Positions 1 to 9,179 of a stretch of 64,000 nt of DNA are shown here, piece after piece. The notes under the pieces were generated by a model, which was not told the origin of the DNA, made no database searches, and worked only from the letters and a program-made list of their open reading frames with translations. Each line of letters opens with the position of its first letter. The stretch's first letter is position 1. This stretch comes from Sphingomonas sanxanigenens DSM 19645 = NX02. GTDB lineage: Bacteria > Pseudomonadota > Alphaproteobacteria > Sphingomonadales > Sphingomonadaceae. The stretch lies in assembly GCF_000512205.2 (NCBI RefSeq), contig NZ_CP006644.1, positions 496,001 to 560,000 on the forward strand, read 5' to 3'. Both the position numbers and the translations under genes were made by a program.

Positions 1-223
1 GAATGATCGACATCGTTCCTCTCCGCGCGCCTTCAGGCGACCGTCTGTTTCACGTCTGGAGCCAATATGCGGCGAATCAGCGTCCCATAACCATCTCGAT
101 GACGTATAGGTAAGTCAATAGCTCAATGCGTCATCAAAATGCCTATTAGGTTGTGTGCGAATTGGAGGGTCAGGCGCTGCTGGCCCCGTCGTCAGCGTTC
201 GGGCGTGTTCGTGTGTGACGCCG
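1..223. other. Unassigned sequence left of the DUF3422 stub
   Basis: I see no supportable gene here. The motif gcgcgccttca occurs twice, near 27-37 and near 240-250, the second copy close to where DUF3422 homology ends. It could be a trace of the rearrangement that removed the end of that gene. Confidence 0.3.
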
Positions 224-868
224 TCAAGCTATTGATCTTTGCGCGCCTTCAAGCAAGGAAAGATTGCGATAATTGCCCAGTTCCTGAATGCGCTGGATGG
301 AACGCGACACTTCGCCGTCAGCCGCCCCGTTCGCGGCAACGACCAGGCGCCCGTAGCCGCCGGCGTGAATGCGAAAGTCGCTCCAGATCCGGACGCTATC
401 CCCGATGATGCAGGAGACGAGATGGCCCGGATGGAAGTCGGCCCGATCGACAACCGGCTCGGCGTAGCTATCGTTCGCCACAACGACGATGTGGGTTGCG
501 CGGATGACCAGGCCCGGCAGCGTTTGCATCCACTGCAAGGTATCACTGAAGGGGCCGACGTCGGGAGCAGACCAGAACTGCGCGTCCGCGCTGACCGAGG
601 TTGACGTTAGCGTCGTGGTGACCGCTTCACTGTGCCTTTCCCAGGCCAGCCGCCCGTTGGCGGACCACTCCGTTTCCAGGTGGCGCAGGTTGCGATCGAG
701 TCCAGAGGCACATCGCTGCTCCAGGATCAGCCATTCCTTCTCCCGGTCATTCTCATCGACCAGGCGAACCGTCTGAAATGCCATGGCGGGCAATTCGAGT
801 GCAGGAAAACGGCGCAGATGCATTTCGCCGACGATCTGACGCCGGAGGGGATGCTCAGAAAATCGCAT
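224..868 (-). pseudogene. DUF3422 family protein, 3'-truncated
   Basis: The 214-residue product starts with the HPLRR...GEMH segment typical of DUF3422 N-termini. It also has the family's WERHSE and WSDFRIHAGGYGRLVV stretches and the Q(R)IQELGNYR helix. Family members are roughly twice as long: after the YR(M/N)xxLL segment they continue with a long helical region and C-terminal membrane segments, and here the frame stops at once (stop at 224-226). No continuation is seen in the other minus-strand frames of 1-223. I read it as the intact 5' half of a gene whose 3' half was lost. The function of DUF3422 is unknown. It is divergent from the thiolase operon. Confidence 0.6.
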
Positions 869-1082
869 GTGTGCGCCTTCGAAAACAGGTGCAGTGGCGC
901 TTGGGGAGAGGCGCAGCCGTCGATAAGACGGGCGCGAGCATCATCGCCGGGATGAGAGTGCGCGGTTTTTCACTGGCGAGCATCCGTACGTTCCTCGGCC
1001 AAGACCTCCGATATCAAGCCTCCCGGGAACCGGTGCATGACGATTCCCTCGACGGCGTGAGAAGAGTGCCAAAGATTTTAGT

Positions 1083-1096
1083 TGACGTAAACGTCA
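1083..1096. promoter_or_regulatory. Palindromic operator candidate upstream of the beta-oxidation operon
   Basis: The sequence TGACGTAAACGTCA is an inverted repeat (TGACGT, 2-bp spacer, ACGTCA). It lies about 55-68 bp before the favoured thiolase start in the intergenic region between DUF3422 and thiolase. Similar ACGT-centred palindromes are bound by regulators of fatty-acid and branched-chain catabolism (LiuR-type MerR or TetR proteins). The regulator is not next door, so the assignment is inference. Confidence 0.5.
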
Positions 1097-1150
1097 TTTC
1101 ACGCACCATTAGGTAATCAGATGTCCGATTCCCTGGAGAGGCTATCATCG

Positions 1151-2287
1151 ATGCGTAATGTGGTTGTTGCGGGCTATGCCCGGTCCCCCTTTCACCTGGC
1201 AGGCAAGGGCGCGCTGGCGCGCGTCCGCCCTGACGATCTGGCCGCTCAGGTCATTCGCGGACTGATTCAGCAGACCGGCGTGAAGGCCGAAGATATCGAG
1301 GATATCGTGCTGGGCTGCGCTTTTCCTGAAGGCGAGCAGGGCTTCAACATCGCGCGCCTTATCGGTCTTCTCGCCGACCTGCCGCTCTCTGTCGGCGGCA
1401 TGACCGTTAATCGCTTCTGCGGATCGTCGATGAGCTCGGTCCACATCGCTGCGGGCCAGATTCAGCTTGGCGCCGGCGAGGCCTTCATCTGCGCGGGCGT
1501 GGAGTCGATGAGCCGCGTGCCGATGATGGGGTTCAATCCGCTGCCGAACCCCGAGCTCGCGAAGAAGAGCGCCGCCTATATGGGCATGGGCGACACGGCG
1601 GAGAATGTCGCGACCAAATATCAGATCACCCGTGCCCAGCAGGAAGCCTTTGCGGTCGCCAGTCAGGACAAGGCGGCCGCGGCTATCGCGGCCGGCAAGC
1701 TCGAGGCCGAGATCGTGCCGATCACGACCAAGGCGGGCGTGGTCGACAAGGATGGCACGCCGCGTGCCGGCACGACGACGGAAACCCTCGCCGGGCTGAA
1801 GCCGGCCTTCAGCCAGGACGGCACGGTAACGGCGGGAACGTCCTCGCCGCTGACCGATGGCGCAAGCGCAATCCTGGTCACGAGCGAGGATTATGCGCGC
1901 GCGCATGGACTGCCGATCCTTGCCCGCATCAAGTCGGTTGCTGTCTCTGGCTGCCAGCCGGAGATCATGGGCATCGGACCGGTCGAGGCCTCGCGCAAGG
2001 CGCTGCAGCGGGCGGGGCTCAGTGTGGACCAGCTTGACGTTGTCGAGCTCAACGAAGCCTTTGCGAGCCAGTCACTGGCCTGCATCAGCGACCTGGGGCT
2101 TGACCAGTCGAAGGTCAATCTGGACGGCGGCGCCATCGCGATAGGCCACCCTCTGGGGGCGACCGGTGCGCGGATCGTGGGCAAGGCCGCGGCTCTGCTG
2201 AAGCGCGAAGGCGGCAGCTATGCGCTTGCCACCCAGTGCATCGGCGGCGGTCAGGGCATCGCCACCGTGCTGGAGGCGGCGGAATGA
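1151..2287 (+). CDS. Acetyl-CoA C-acyltransferase (thiolase)
   Basis: Degradative thiolase that cleaves 3-ketoacyl-CoA to acetyl-CoA and a shortened acyl-CoA. The protein is 378 residues, normal for the family. The nucleophilic cysteine lies in NRFCGSS at about residue 90, the histidine in GHPLGATGAR at about 333, and the second cysteine in CIGGGQG at about 363. I chose ATG 1151 because GGAGAGG stands 9 bp before it and MRNVVVAGYARSP aligns with usual N-termini. An in-frame ATG at 1121 would add ten residues. The stop overlaps the next gene's ATG (ATGA), so the two are translationally coupled. With the downstream FadN-type protein it forms a trifunctional-like beta-oxidation pair (FadA role). 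Confidence 0.93.
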   Translation: MRNVVVAGYARSPFHLAGKGALARVRPDDLAAQVIRGLIQQTGVKAEDIEDIVLGCAFPEGEQGFNIARLIGLLADLPLSVGGMTVNRFCGSSMSSVHIAAGQIQLGAGEAFICAGVESMSRVPMMGFNPLPNPELAKKSAAYMGMGDTAENVATKYQITRAQQEAFAVASQDKAAAAIAAGKLEAEIVPITTKAGVVDKDGTPRAGTTTETLAGLKPAFSQDGTVTAGTSSPLTDGASAILVTSEDYARAHGLPILARIKSVAVSGCQPEIMGIGPVEASRKALQRAGLSVDQLDVVELNEAFASQSLACISDLGLDQSKVNLDGGAIAIGHPLGATGARIVGKAAALLKREGGSYALATQCIGGGQGIATVLEAAE

Positions 2288-4635
2288 GCGAGCAGGCCAT
2301 CAAGCCAGTCGGCGCCCCGCCGGAAACCATCAAAAAGGTCTGCGTGATCGGCGCAGGCGTCATGGGCGCCGGCATCGCAGCGCAGGTCGCCAATGCCGGC
2401 GTGCCGGTGCTGCTGCTCGATATCGTGCCCAAGGAGGGCGGCGATCGTGACGCCGTGGCGAAGGGTGCGGTCGCGAAGATGCTGAAGACCGATCCGGCGC
2501 CCTTCATGTCGAAGGCTGCGGCGAAGCTCGTTGAAACGGGCAATATCGACGACCATCTCGAGCGGGTGGCCGAATGCGACTGGATCGTCGAGGCGATCGT
2601 CGAACGGCTCGACATCAAGCAGGCGCTCTACGCCAAGCTCGAGCAGCTCAAGCGTCCGGGCACGGCGGTATCGTCCAATACCTCGACGATTCCGCTTGGC
2701 CATCTGGTCGAGGGGCGGGACGATCAGTTCAAACAGGACTTCCTGATCACCCATTTCTTCAATCCGCCGCGCTACATGCGGCTCATCGAAATCGTGACCG
2801 GCCCCGACACTGATACGGCTGTGGCGAGGCGCGTCTCGGATTTCGTCGATCGAAAGCTCGGCAAGCGCATCGTGCCGGCGCGGGACACGCCGGGCTTCAT
2901 CGCCAATCGCATCGGTACCTACTGGCTGGCCGTCGCGATCAATGCCGCGATGGACCAGGGGCTGACGGTGGAGGAAGCCGACCAGATCGGCGGAAAGCCG
3001 ATGGGCGTGCCCAAGACCGGCATTTTCGGCCTTGTCGATCTCGTTGGCGTCGACCTCATGCCGCTGCTCACGAAGAGCCTGTCCTCGACGCTGCCGGCAG
3101 GTGACGCCTATTTCGACACGGTGAGGCCGATGCCGCTCGTCGACAGGATGATCGCGGAAGGCTTTACCGGGCGGAAGGGCAAGGGCGGTTTCTACGCGTT
3201 CGACAAGGCGACGAAGACCAAGAAAGCGCTCGATCTCGCGACCGGCGAATATCGCGTATCGGTGAAGCCGGCTTCCTTGCCGGGCCGGGCCGAGAAGGAC
3301 CTGGCAGCATTGGTTGCTGCGCCCGGCAAGGTCGGCGCCTATGCCTGGGAAATTCTCGGCAAGGTTCTTTCCTATGCCGCGAGTCTGGTCGGTGAAGCTG
3401 CGGACAACATCGTCGGCATCGATGACGCGATGAAGCTCGGCTACAACTGGAAGTTCGGGCCGTTCGAACTGATCGATCGCCTCGGGCCGGGCAAGCTCGC
3501 CGAACGGCTGGCGGCCGAGGGGCGGGATGTTCCCGCGATCCTCAAGGTAGCCGGAGATCGGCCATTCTACCGGGTGCAGGACGGCCGTCGGCAATATCTC
3601 GATGCCGCCGGCGACTATCATGATGTCGTGCGGCCCGAGGGCGTGCTGCTGCTGGAAGACATCAAGCTTCATAGCCAGCCGATCCTCAAAAATGGCTCGG
3701 CGGCACTCTGGGATGTCGGCGACGGCGTTGCCTGCCTTGAGTTCACCGGCAAGATGAACGCGCTCGACGGCGATGTGATGAAGCTGATCGGTCAGGCGAT
3801 CCCGGTCGTGCAGGACAAGTTCAAGGCGCTCGTCGTCTATAATGAGGGCAGCAATTTCTCTGCTGGCGCCAATCTCGGCCTTGCCCTGTTCGCGCTGAAC
3901 ATCGCGGCATGGGGCGAGATCGAAAAGCTCGTCGCGGGCGGGCAGCAGGCCTACAAGGCGCTCAAATATGCGCCGTTCCCGGTCGTGAGCGCGCCGGCCG
4001 GCATGGCGTTGGGCGGTGGTTGCGAGATCCTGCTCAACAGTGATGCCGTGCAGGCCCATGCCGAAAGCTATGTGGGTCTGGTCGAGTGCGGCGTGGGCCT
4101 GATCCCTGGCTGGGGCGGATGCGGTGAAATGATCGATCGCTGGCGCTCCAGTCCCGGCATGCCCAAGGGGCCGATGCCGGCCGTTGCCAAGGTGTTCGAG
4201 ACGGTATCGACGGCCACTGTGGCAAAGTCGGCCGCCGAGGCGAAGGAGCATGGCTTCCTGCGTCCGTCGGACGGCATCACGATGAACCGCGACCGCCTGC
4301 TGGCGGATGCCAAGGCGAAGGCACTGGAACTGGCGGACGGTTACAAACCGCCCGTGGCTCCGGAATTCCGCTTGCCTGGCGCGGGAGGCAAGTCCGCTCT
4401 TTCGATGGCTGTCGAAGGATTCCAGGCCCGTGGCCTCGCAACCTCCTACGATGGTGTCGTGTCCGGCGCGCTCGCCGACGTCCTGACGGGCGGCGAGAAG
4501 GATCTGATCGACATCGTGACCGAAGAGGATCTGCTGGCGCTCGAGCGCAAGGCCTTCATGCAACTGGTGCGCGACCCGCGGACCCAGGCGCGCGTCGAGC
4601 AGATGCTCGTCACCGGCAAGCCGCTGCGTAACTGA
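2284..4635 (+). CDS. 3-hydroxyacyl-CoA dehydrogenase / enoyl-CoA hydratase (FadN-type)
   Basis: Bifunctional beta-oxidation enzyme of 783 residues. The NAD-binding motif GAGVMGAG is at residues 23-30, followed by the dehydrogenase body with SSNTSTIP and the FFNPPRYM segment. A crotonase-fold domain fills the C-terminal third (NFSAGANLGL oxyanion-hole region, GGGCE, GLVECGVGLIPGWGG). This order, dehydrogenase first and hydratase last, is that of Bacillus FadN/YusL and alphaproteobacterial homologues, the reverse of E. coli FadB. It starts in a 4-bp ATGA overlap with the thiolase, so the products probably work as a complex on the same substrates. Chain-length preference cannot be read from sequence. 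Confidence 0.93.
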   Translation: MSEQAIKPVGAPPETIKKVCVIGAGVMGAGIAAQVANAGVPVLLLDIVPKEGGDRDAVAKGAVAKMLKTDPAPFMSKAAAKLVETGNIDDHLERVAECDWIVEAIVERLDIKQALYAKLEQLKRPGTAVSSNTSTIPLGHLVEGRDDQFKQDFLITHFFNPPRYMRLIEIVTGPDTDTAVARRVSDFVDRKLGKRIVPARDTPGFIANRIGTYWLAVAINAAMDQGLTVEEADQIGGKPMGVPKTGIFGLVDLVGVDLMPLLTKSLSSTLPAGDAYFDTVRPMPLVDRMIAEGFTGRKGKGGFYAFDKATKTKKALDLATGEYRVSVKPASLPGRAEKDLAALVAAPGKVGAYAWEILGKVLSYAASLVGEAADNIVGIDDAMKLGYNWKFGPFELIDRLGPGKLAERLAAEGRDVPAILKVAGDRPFYRVQDGRRQYLDAAGDYHDVVRPEGVLLLEDIKLHSQPILKNGSAALWDVGDGVACLEFTGKMNALDGDVMKLIGQAIPVVQDKFKALVVYNEGSNFSAGANLGLALFALNIAAWGEIEKLVAGGQQAYKALKYAPFPVVSAPAGMALGGGCEILLNSDAVQAHAESYVGLVECGVGLIPGWGGCGEMIDRWRSSPGMPKGPMPAVAKVFETVSTATVAKSAAEAKEHGFLRPSDGITMNRDRLLADAKAKALELADGYKPPVAPEFRLPGAGGKSALSMAVEGFQARGLATSYDGVVSGALADVLTGGEKDLIDIVTEEDLLALERKAFMQLVRDPRTQARVEQMLVTGKPLRN

Positions 4636-4680
4636 TTGGCGGCCGGCGGCCCGAGGGCCGACTGGTCAGGAGATATAAAT

Positions 4681-6471
4681 ATGCAAGTCTATGACGCCCC
4701 GTTGCGCGATATGCGCTTCGTGCTCAACGAACTCCATGCCGATGACGGCTTCGGGGACATTCCCGCGCTGGCGGAGTTCACGCCGGATCTGACCGATGCC
4801 ATCCTCGAGGAGGCGGCGCGCTTCTGTCGCGACGTGCTCTTGCCGATCAATCGGTCGGGCGACGAGGAAGGATGCCATCTGGAAAACGGCGTTGTGCGGA
4901 CGCCGGCGGGGTTCGCGCAAGCCTATAAGCAATTCGCCGAAGGTGGCTGGACCGCGCTCGCATCCGATCCAGAATGGGGTGGGCAAGGGCTGCCGGAAGC
5001 GGTCAACAAGCTGGTCGAAGAGATGATCTGCTCGTCCAACCTTTCCTTCGGCCTCTATCCGGGCCTCACCCATGGTGCCACCACTGCGATCGAGGGCCAT
5101 GGGAGCGACGCGCTCAAGCAGGCCTACCTGCCCAAGATGGTAAGCGGTCAATGGTCCGGCACGATGTGCCTGACCGAGCCTCATTGCGGTACCGATCTCG
5201 GGCTCCTGCGCAGCCGCGCGGTCCCGCAGGGCGATGGCAGCTACAAGGTCACCGGCTCCAAGATCTTCATCTCCGCCGGTGAGCATGACCTGACCGAGAA
5301 TATCATCCATCTCGTGCTCGCCCGCCTGCCCGACGCCCCCAAGGGCGTAAAGGGCATCAGCCTGTTCCTCGTTCCCAAATATCTTCCCAAGGAGGACGGC
5401 ACTCCCGGTCAATCGAACGGCGTCGCCTGCGCCGCGATCGAGCACAAGATGGGTCTCAAGGCGTCGGCGACCTGCCAGATGAACTTCGACGATTCGACCG
5501 GTTGGCTGGTCGGCGAGCCGGGCAAGGGCATGGCCGCCATGTTCACGATGATGAACACTGAGCGCGTCTCTGTCGGCATTCAGGGCCTCGGTGTCGGTGA
5601 AGCCGCGTATCAGGCGGCCGCCTGGTATGCGAAGGACCGTATTCAGGGCCGGGCGCTCTCGGGCCCCAAATATCCCGAACAGGCTGCCGATCCGATCATC
5701 GTCCATCCCGATGTTCGCCGCATGTTGATGACGATGCGGGCCTATAATGAGGGGTGCCGGGCGCTCTCGGCCTGGGTCTCGCGCGCGCTGGACGCGGAAA
5801 AACATTCTCCCGAACCCGAAGTGCGCCAGCGTGCGAGTGACTTCATCGCGCTCATGACCCCCGTCGTCAAAGCGCTCTTCACCGACCTTGCGTTCGACAG
5901 TGCGAACCTCGCTGTCCAATGCTATGGCGGCCACGGCTACATCCGCGAAAGCGGCGTCGAGCAATATGCCCGTGATGCCCGGATCACCATGATCTATGAG
6001 GGGACGAACGGCGTTCAGGCGCTCGATCTCGTCGGCCGCAAGCTCGGCGCCCATATGGGCCGCTATCTGCGCAGCTTCTTCCATCCGGTGTCGGCTTTCA
6101 TCGAGGAAAACAACGTCGACGGACCGATGAAGCCGATGGTCGAGGCGCTCGCCAAGGCGTTCGGGGCGCTGCAGCTTTCGACGGCCACGGTCGCGCAGCG
6201 GGCACTCAAGGATCCCGAAGAGGCGGGCGCGGCGTCGGCGGACTATCTGCGTCTGATGGGCCTGGTGGCCATGGGCTATTGCTTTGCCAAGGCGACCAAG
6301 ATCGCAGGCTTGCAGCTCTTCTTCGGCAGCGAGGACAAGCGCTTCTACGATGCCAAGATCAAGACGGCGACGTTCTTCTTCGAGCGCATCCTGCCGCAGG
6401 CGACGGCCAGCTTCCTGGCGATCAAGGCGGGCAAGAAGTCGCTGATGGCGCTGGAAGACGACGTGTTTTGA
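4681..6471 (+). CDS. Acyl-CoA dehydrogenase (FadE/DmdC-like, ~600 aa class)
   Basis: Catalyses the first, FAD-dependent step of beta-oxidation and passes electrons to ETF. The 596-residue length fits the class with an extra C-terminal domain. It shows the mid-domain MCLTEPHCGTDLG and the catalytic glutamate motif IYEGTNGVQALDLVGRKL, with a C-terminal alpha-helical domain ending in KKSLMALEDDVF. ATG 4681 is preceded by AGGAG with about 8-bp spacing; the open frame extends upstream without a better site. It sits between the FadN-type gene and a flavin oxidase, with ETF genes further along, so the whole electron path is encoded together. Confidence 0.92.
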   Translation: MQVYDAPLRDMRFVLNELHADDGFGDIPALAEFTPDLTDAILEEAARFCRDVLLPINRSGDEEGCHLENGVVRTPAGFAQAYKQFAEGGWTALASDPEWGGQGLPEAVNKLVEEMICSSNLSFGLYPGLTHGATTAIEGHGSDALKQAYLPKMVSGQWSGTMCLTEPHCGTDLGLLRSRAVPQGDGSYKVTGSKIFISAGEHDLTENIIHLVLARLPDAPKGVKGISLFLVPKYLPKEDGTPGQSNGVACAAIEHKMGLKASATCQMNFDDSTGWLVGEPGKGMAAMFTMMNTERVSVGIQGLGVGEAAYQAAAWYAKDRIQGRALSGPKYPEQAADPIIVHPDVRRMLMTMRAYNEGCRALSAWVSRALDAEKHSPEPEVRQRASDFIALMTPVVKALFTDLAFDSANLAVQCYGGHGYIRESGVEQYARDARITMIYEGTNGVQALDLVGRKLGAHMGRYLRSFFHPVSAFIEENNVDGPMKPMVEALAKAFGALQLSTATVAQRALKDPEEAGAASADYLRLMGLVAMGYCFAKATKIAGLQLFFGSEDKRFYDAKIKTATFFFERILPQATASFLAIKAGKKSLMALEDDVF

Positions 6472-7376
6472 CGCTTCCGGCAAGCCTCGAAAAGCGGCTG
6501 GCCATTCCAGCCATCGTTGCGCCGATGTTCCTTGTGTCGGGACCGGACCTTGTCGTCAGTTGCTGCGAGGCGGGACTGCTTGGCACGTTCCCGGCGCTCA
6601 ATCAGCGGACCAGCGAAGGTTTCGGTGAATGGCTGGATGAAATCGAGGAGCGGCTGGCTCCCATGCCGGGAGCGGCGCCCTTCGGCGTCAACCTCATCGT
6701 CCATAAGAGCAATCCGAGGCTCGACGCCGATCTGGAACTGATCGTTCGGCACCATGTGCCATTGGTCATCACCTCGCTCGGCGCCGTCGCGGATCTTGTC
6801 CAGGTGGTTCAGGGCTATGGCGGGCTGGTCTTTCACGACGTGACGAACGTGCGTCATGCGGAAAAGGCGCTCGAAGCTGGCGTCGACGGTCTGATCGCGG
6901 TCGCTGCCGGCGCGGGGGGACATGCCGGCACGATGAGCCCGTTCGCACTGGTTGACGAGATACGGCGCTTCTTCCAGGGGCCGCTGGCGCTTTCCGGCGC
7001 CATCACGCGCGGCCACCAGATCGCGGCCGCGCAGATGATGGGGGCCGATCTTGCCTATATCGGATCCCACTTCATCGCGTCGGAAGAGAGTCTCGCCTCG
7101 CCGGCACAGAAAGACATGGTGATCGGGGCCGGACCAGCGGATATCGTCTATACGGACCGGGTCACCGGCGTCGGGGCCAATTTTCTCCGGCCCTCGCTGG
7201 AAGCCGCGACTCTCCCTGAGCCACATGGCGCGCTTTCGGTTTCGGAGGAGGCCAAGGCCTGGAAGACGATCTGGTCGGCAGGCCACGGTGTCGGCGCTAC
7301 CACTGCCGTCCAACCGGCCCGATCCATCTGTGAGAGACTCATTGCCGAATATCAGGCGGCATTACAATCAGAGTAG
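6468..7376 (+). CDS. Nitronate monooxygenase / 2-nitropropane dioxygenase-like flavoprotein
   Basis: FMN-dependent TIM-barrel protein of about 302 residues. It has the N-terminal IPAIVAPMFLVSGPDLV, the central GVDGLIAVAAGAGGHAG phosphate-binding loop and the LSGAI...QMMGADLAYIGSHFIASEES region typical of the family. The likely start is TTG 6468, which overlaps the preceding TGA as TTGA; the first in-frame ATG (about 6526) would remove part of the first strand. Family members oxidise nitronates or act as flavin reductases and NAD(P)H:quinone reductases. Its place inside a beta-oxidation operon suggests a role in acyl-CoA or flavin electron chemistry, but that is inference. Confidence 0.85.
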   Translation: MTLPASLEKRLAIPAIVAPMFLVSGPDLVVSCCEAGLLGTFPALNQRTSEGFGEWLDEIEERLAPMPGAAPFGVNLIVHKSNPRLDADLELIVRHHVPLVITSLGAVADLVQVVQGYGGLVFHDVTNVRHAEKALEAGVDGLIAVAAGAGGHAGTMSPFALVDEIRRFFQGPLALSGAITRGHQIAAAQMMGADLAYIGSHFIASEESLASPAQKDMVIGAGPADIVYTDRVTGVGANFLRPSLEAATLPEPHGALSVSEEAKAWKTIWSAGHGVGATTAVQPARSICERLIAEYQAALQSE

Positions 7377-7385
7377 GATTGATCC

Positions 7386-8129
7386 ATGAAGGTGCTTGTG
7401 CCCGTCAAGCGGGTTATCGATTATAATGTGAAACCGCGCGTGAAGGCGGATGGGACGGGCGTCGATTTGGCGAACGTGAAAATGTCGATGAACCCGTTCG
7501 ACGAGATCGCCGTCGAAGAGGCTATCCGCCTCAAGGAAAAGGGAGTCGCGACCGAAATCGTGGTGGTGTCGATCGGCGTCGCCAAGGCGCAGGAAACGCT
7601 GCGCACCGCGCTCGCCATGGGGGCCGACCGCGCGATCCTCGTCCAGACTGACGATGAGGTCGAGCCGCTCGCCGTCGCCAAGATCCTGAAGGCCATCGCC
7701 ACCGAGGAGGCTCCGGGCCTGGTGATCCTCGGCAAGCAGGCCATCGACGATGATGCCAATCAGACCGGCCAGATGCTGGCAGCCCTTCTCGGTTGGGGGC
7801 AGGGCACATTCGCCAGCAAGGTCGAAGTATCGGGCGAGACTGTCGCGGTGACCCGTGAGGTGGATGGCGGTCTGGAGACCGTAAGCCTCAAACTGCCGGC
7901 GATCGTGACGACCGATCTGCGTCTCAACGAACCGCGCTATGCGAGCCTGCCCAATATCATGAAGGCCAAATCCAAGCCGCTGGCGACGAAGACGCCGGCC
8001 GATCTCGGTGTTGAGATCGCCTCGCGCCTCAAGACGCTCAAGGTGACCGAACCCCCCAAGCGCTCGGCGGGCATCAAGGTGGCCGACGTCGATGAATTGG
8101 TCGCCAGGCTCAAGGAAATGGCGATTTGA
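7386..8129 (+). CDS. etfB: Electron transfer flavoprotein subunit beta
   Basis: Small ETF subunit (247 residues, normal length) that takes electrons from acyl-CoA dehydrogenases. It begins [27 protein letters not shown], and contains the [19 protein letters not shown] and [22 protein letters not shown] motifs characteristic of EtfB. It starts 9 bp after the flavin oxidase gene. etfA follows after a 115-bp gap that holds a strong hairpin. Electrons are expected to go on to ETF:ubiquinone oxidoreductase, which is not in this window. Confidence 0.95.
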   Translation: MKVLVPVKRVIDYNVKPRVKADGTGVDLANVKMSMNPFDEIAVEEAIRLKEKGVATEIVVVSIGVAKAQETLRTALAMGADRAILVQTDDEVEPLAVAKILKAIATEEAPGLVILGKQAIDDDANQTGQMLAALLGWGQGTFASKVEVSGETVAVTREVDGGLETVSLKLPAIVTTDLRLNEPRYASLPNIMKAKSKPLATKTPADLGVEIASRLKTLKVTEPPKRSAGIKVADVDELVARLKEMAI

Positions 8130-8184
8130 TAAACTTTCAAACGCGCCGAACTTGCCGAACCTCTCCCATGCAAGTGACGGCGCA

Positions 8185-8221
8185 CCCCGCTTCATCCTGT
8201 GCGCACAGAGATGAAGCGGGG
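8185..8221. repeat. Long hairpin between etfB and etfA
   Basis: A 12-bp perfect inverted repeat (CCCCGCTTCATC / GATGAAGCGGGG) encloses CTGTGCGCACAG, itself a perfect palindrome, plus one unpaired A. It can thus fold as one near-continuous stem of about 18 bp. It ends 11 bp before the etfA ribosome-binding site (GGAG at about 8233). There is no T-tract, so it is not a canonical terminator. It could be an RNA processing/stability element or a dispersed palindromic repeat. Confidence 0.7.
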
Positions 8222-8244
8222 GCGGATTTCTCGGAGAATAAGTT

Positions 8245-9171
8245 ATGAATACGCTCGTCTGGGTTGAACATGACAATGCGTCAGTCAAGGATGCGACGCT
8301 ATCGGCCGTCACCGCCGCTGCCAAACTTGGTGAGGTCCATCTGCTGGTTGCCGGTGCGGGCATCGGCGGCGTGGCCGAGGCTGCTGCGAAGGTCGCGGGT
8401 GTCGCCAAAGTCGTAACGTTCGACGATGCGGCGTTCAAACACGCTTTGCCCGAGAATGTCGCGCCGGCCGTCGCGGACCTGATGCGCGGCTATGACGCGT
8501 TCGTGGCGCCTTCCACTTCGAATGGCAAGAACATCGCGCCGCGCGTGGCGGCCTTGCTTGATGTGATGCAGGTCAGCGACATCCTGTCGGTGGAAAGCGC
8601 TGACACGTTCACGCGTCCCATCTACGCGGGAAATGCGATCGCGACGGTCCAGTCGTCTGATGCAAAGAAGGTTATCACGGTGCGTGGCACAGCCTTCGAG
8701 AAGGCGGCCCGCGAGGGTGGCTCGGCCAGTATCGAGGCTGCGACGGGCACGGATGCGGGACTTTCCAGCTTCGTGGGTGCCGAGATCGCCCAGTCCGAGC
8801 GCCCGGAACTCACCTCGGCCAAAATCATCGTCTCGGGCGGGCGAGCGCTGGGCTCGGCCGGGCAGTTTCATGGCGTGATCGATCCGCTGGCCGACAAGCT
8901 GGGCGCGGGTGTGGGCGCAAGCCGCGCGGCGGTCGATGCTGGCTATGCGCCCAACGATTTTCAGGTCGGCCAGACCGGCAAGATCGTGGCGCCGGAAGTC
9001 TATGTCGCCGTCGGCATATCGGGTGCGATTCAGCACCTTGCTGGCATGAAGGATAGCAAGACCATCATCGCGATCAACAAGGATGAGGACGCGCCCATCT
9101 TCCAGGTCGCCGATATCGGCCTGGTCGGCGACCTCTTCAAGATCGTTCCTGAACTGACCGAAAAGCTTTGA
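8245..9171 (+). CDS. etfA: Electron transfer flavoprotein subunit alpha
   Basis: Large ETF subunit, 308 residues, which binds FAD. It starts MNTLVWVEHDN and carries the C-terminal FAD-binding signature region: SGGRALGSAGQF, GASRAAVDAGYAPNDFQVGQTGKIVAPEVYVAVGISGAIQH and IIAINKDEDAPIFQVADIGLVGDLF. GGAG precedes the ATG by 8 bp. It pairs with EtfB 115 bp upstream. Encoding both ETF subunits beside the acyl-CoA dehydrogenase suggests a dedicated electron carrier for this pathway. Confidence 0.95.
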   Translation: MNTLVWVEHDNASVKDATLSAVTAAAKLGEVHLLVAGAGIGGVAEAAAKVAGVAKVVTFDDAAFKHALPENVAPAVADLMRGYDAFVAPSTSNGKNIAPRVAALLDVMQVSDILSVESADTFTRPIYAGNAIATVQSSDAKKVITVRGTAFEKAAREGGSASIEAATGTDAGLSSFVGAEIAQSERPELTSAKIIVSGGRALGSAGQFHGVIDPLADKLGAGVGASRAAVDAGYAPNDFQVGQTGKIVAPEVYVAVGISGAIQHLAGMKDSKTIIAINKDEDAPIFQVADIGLVGDLFKIVPELTEKL

Positions 9172-9179
9172 GGTAAGCG

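Noticed and set aside
2251-4563. Long open frame (770 codons) on the minus strand
   Set aside because: It lies wholly antisense to the clear FadN-type gene, has low-complexity composition typical of GC-rich shadow frames, and shows no family motif.
4666-6483. Long minus-strand frame of 605 codons
   Set aside because: Antisense shadow of the acyl-CoA dehydrogenase; no recognisable domain or ribosome-binding site.
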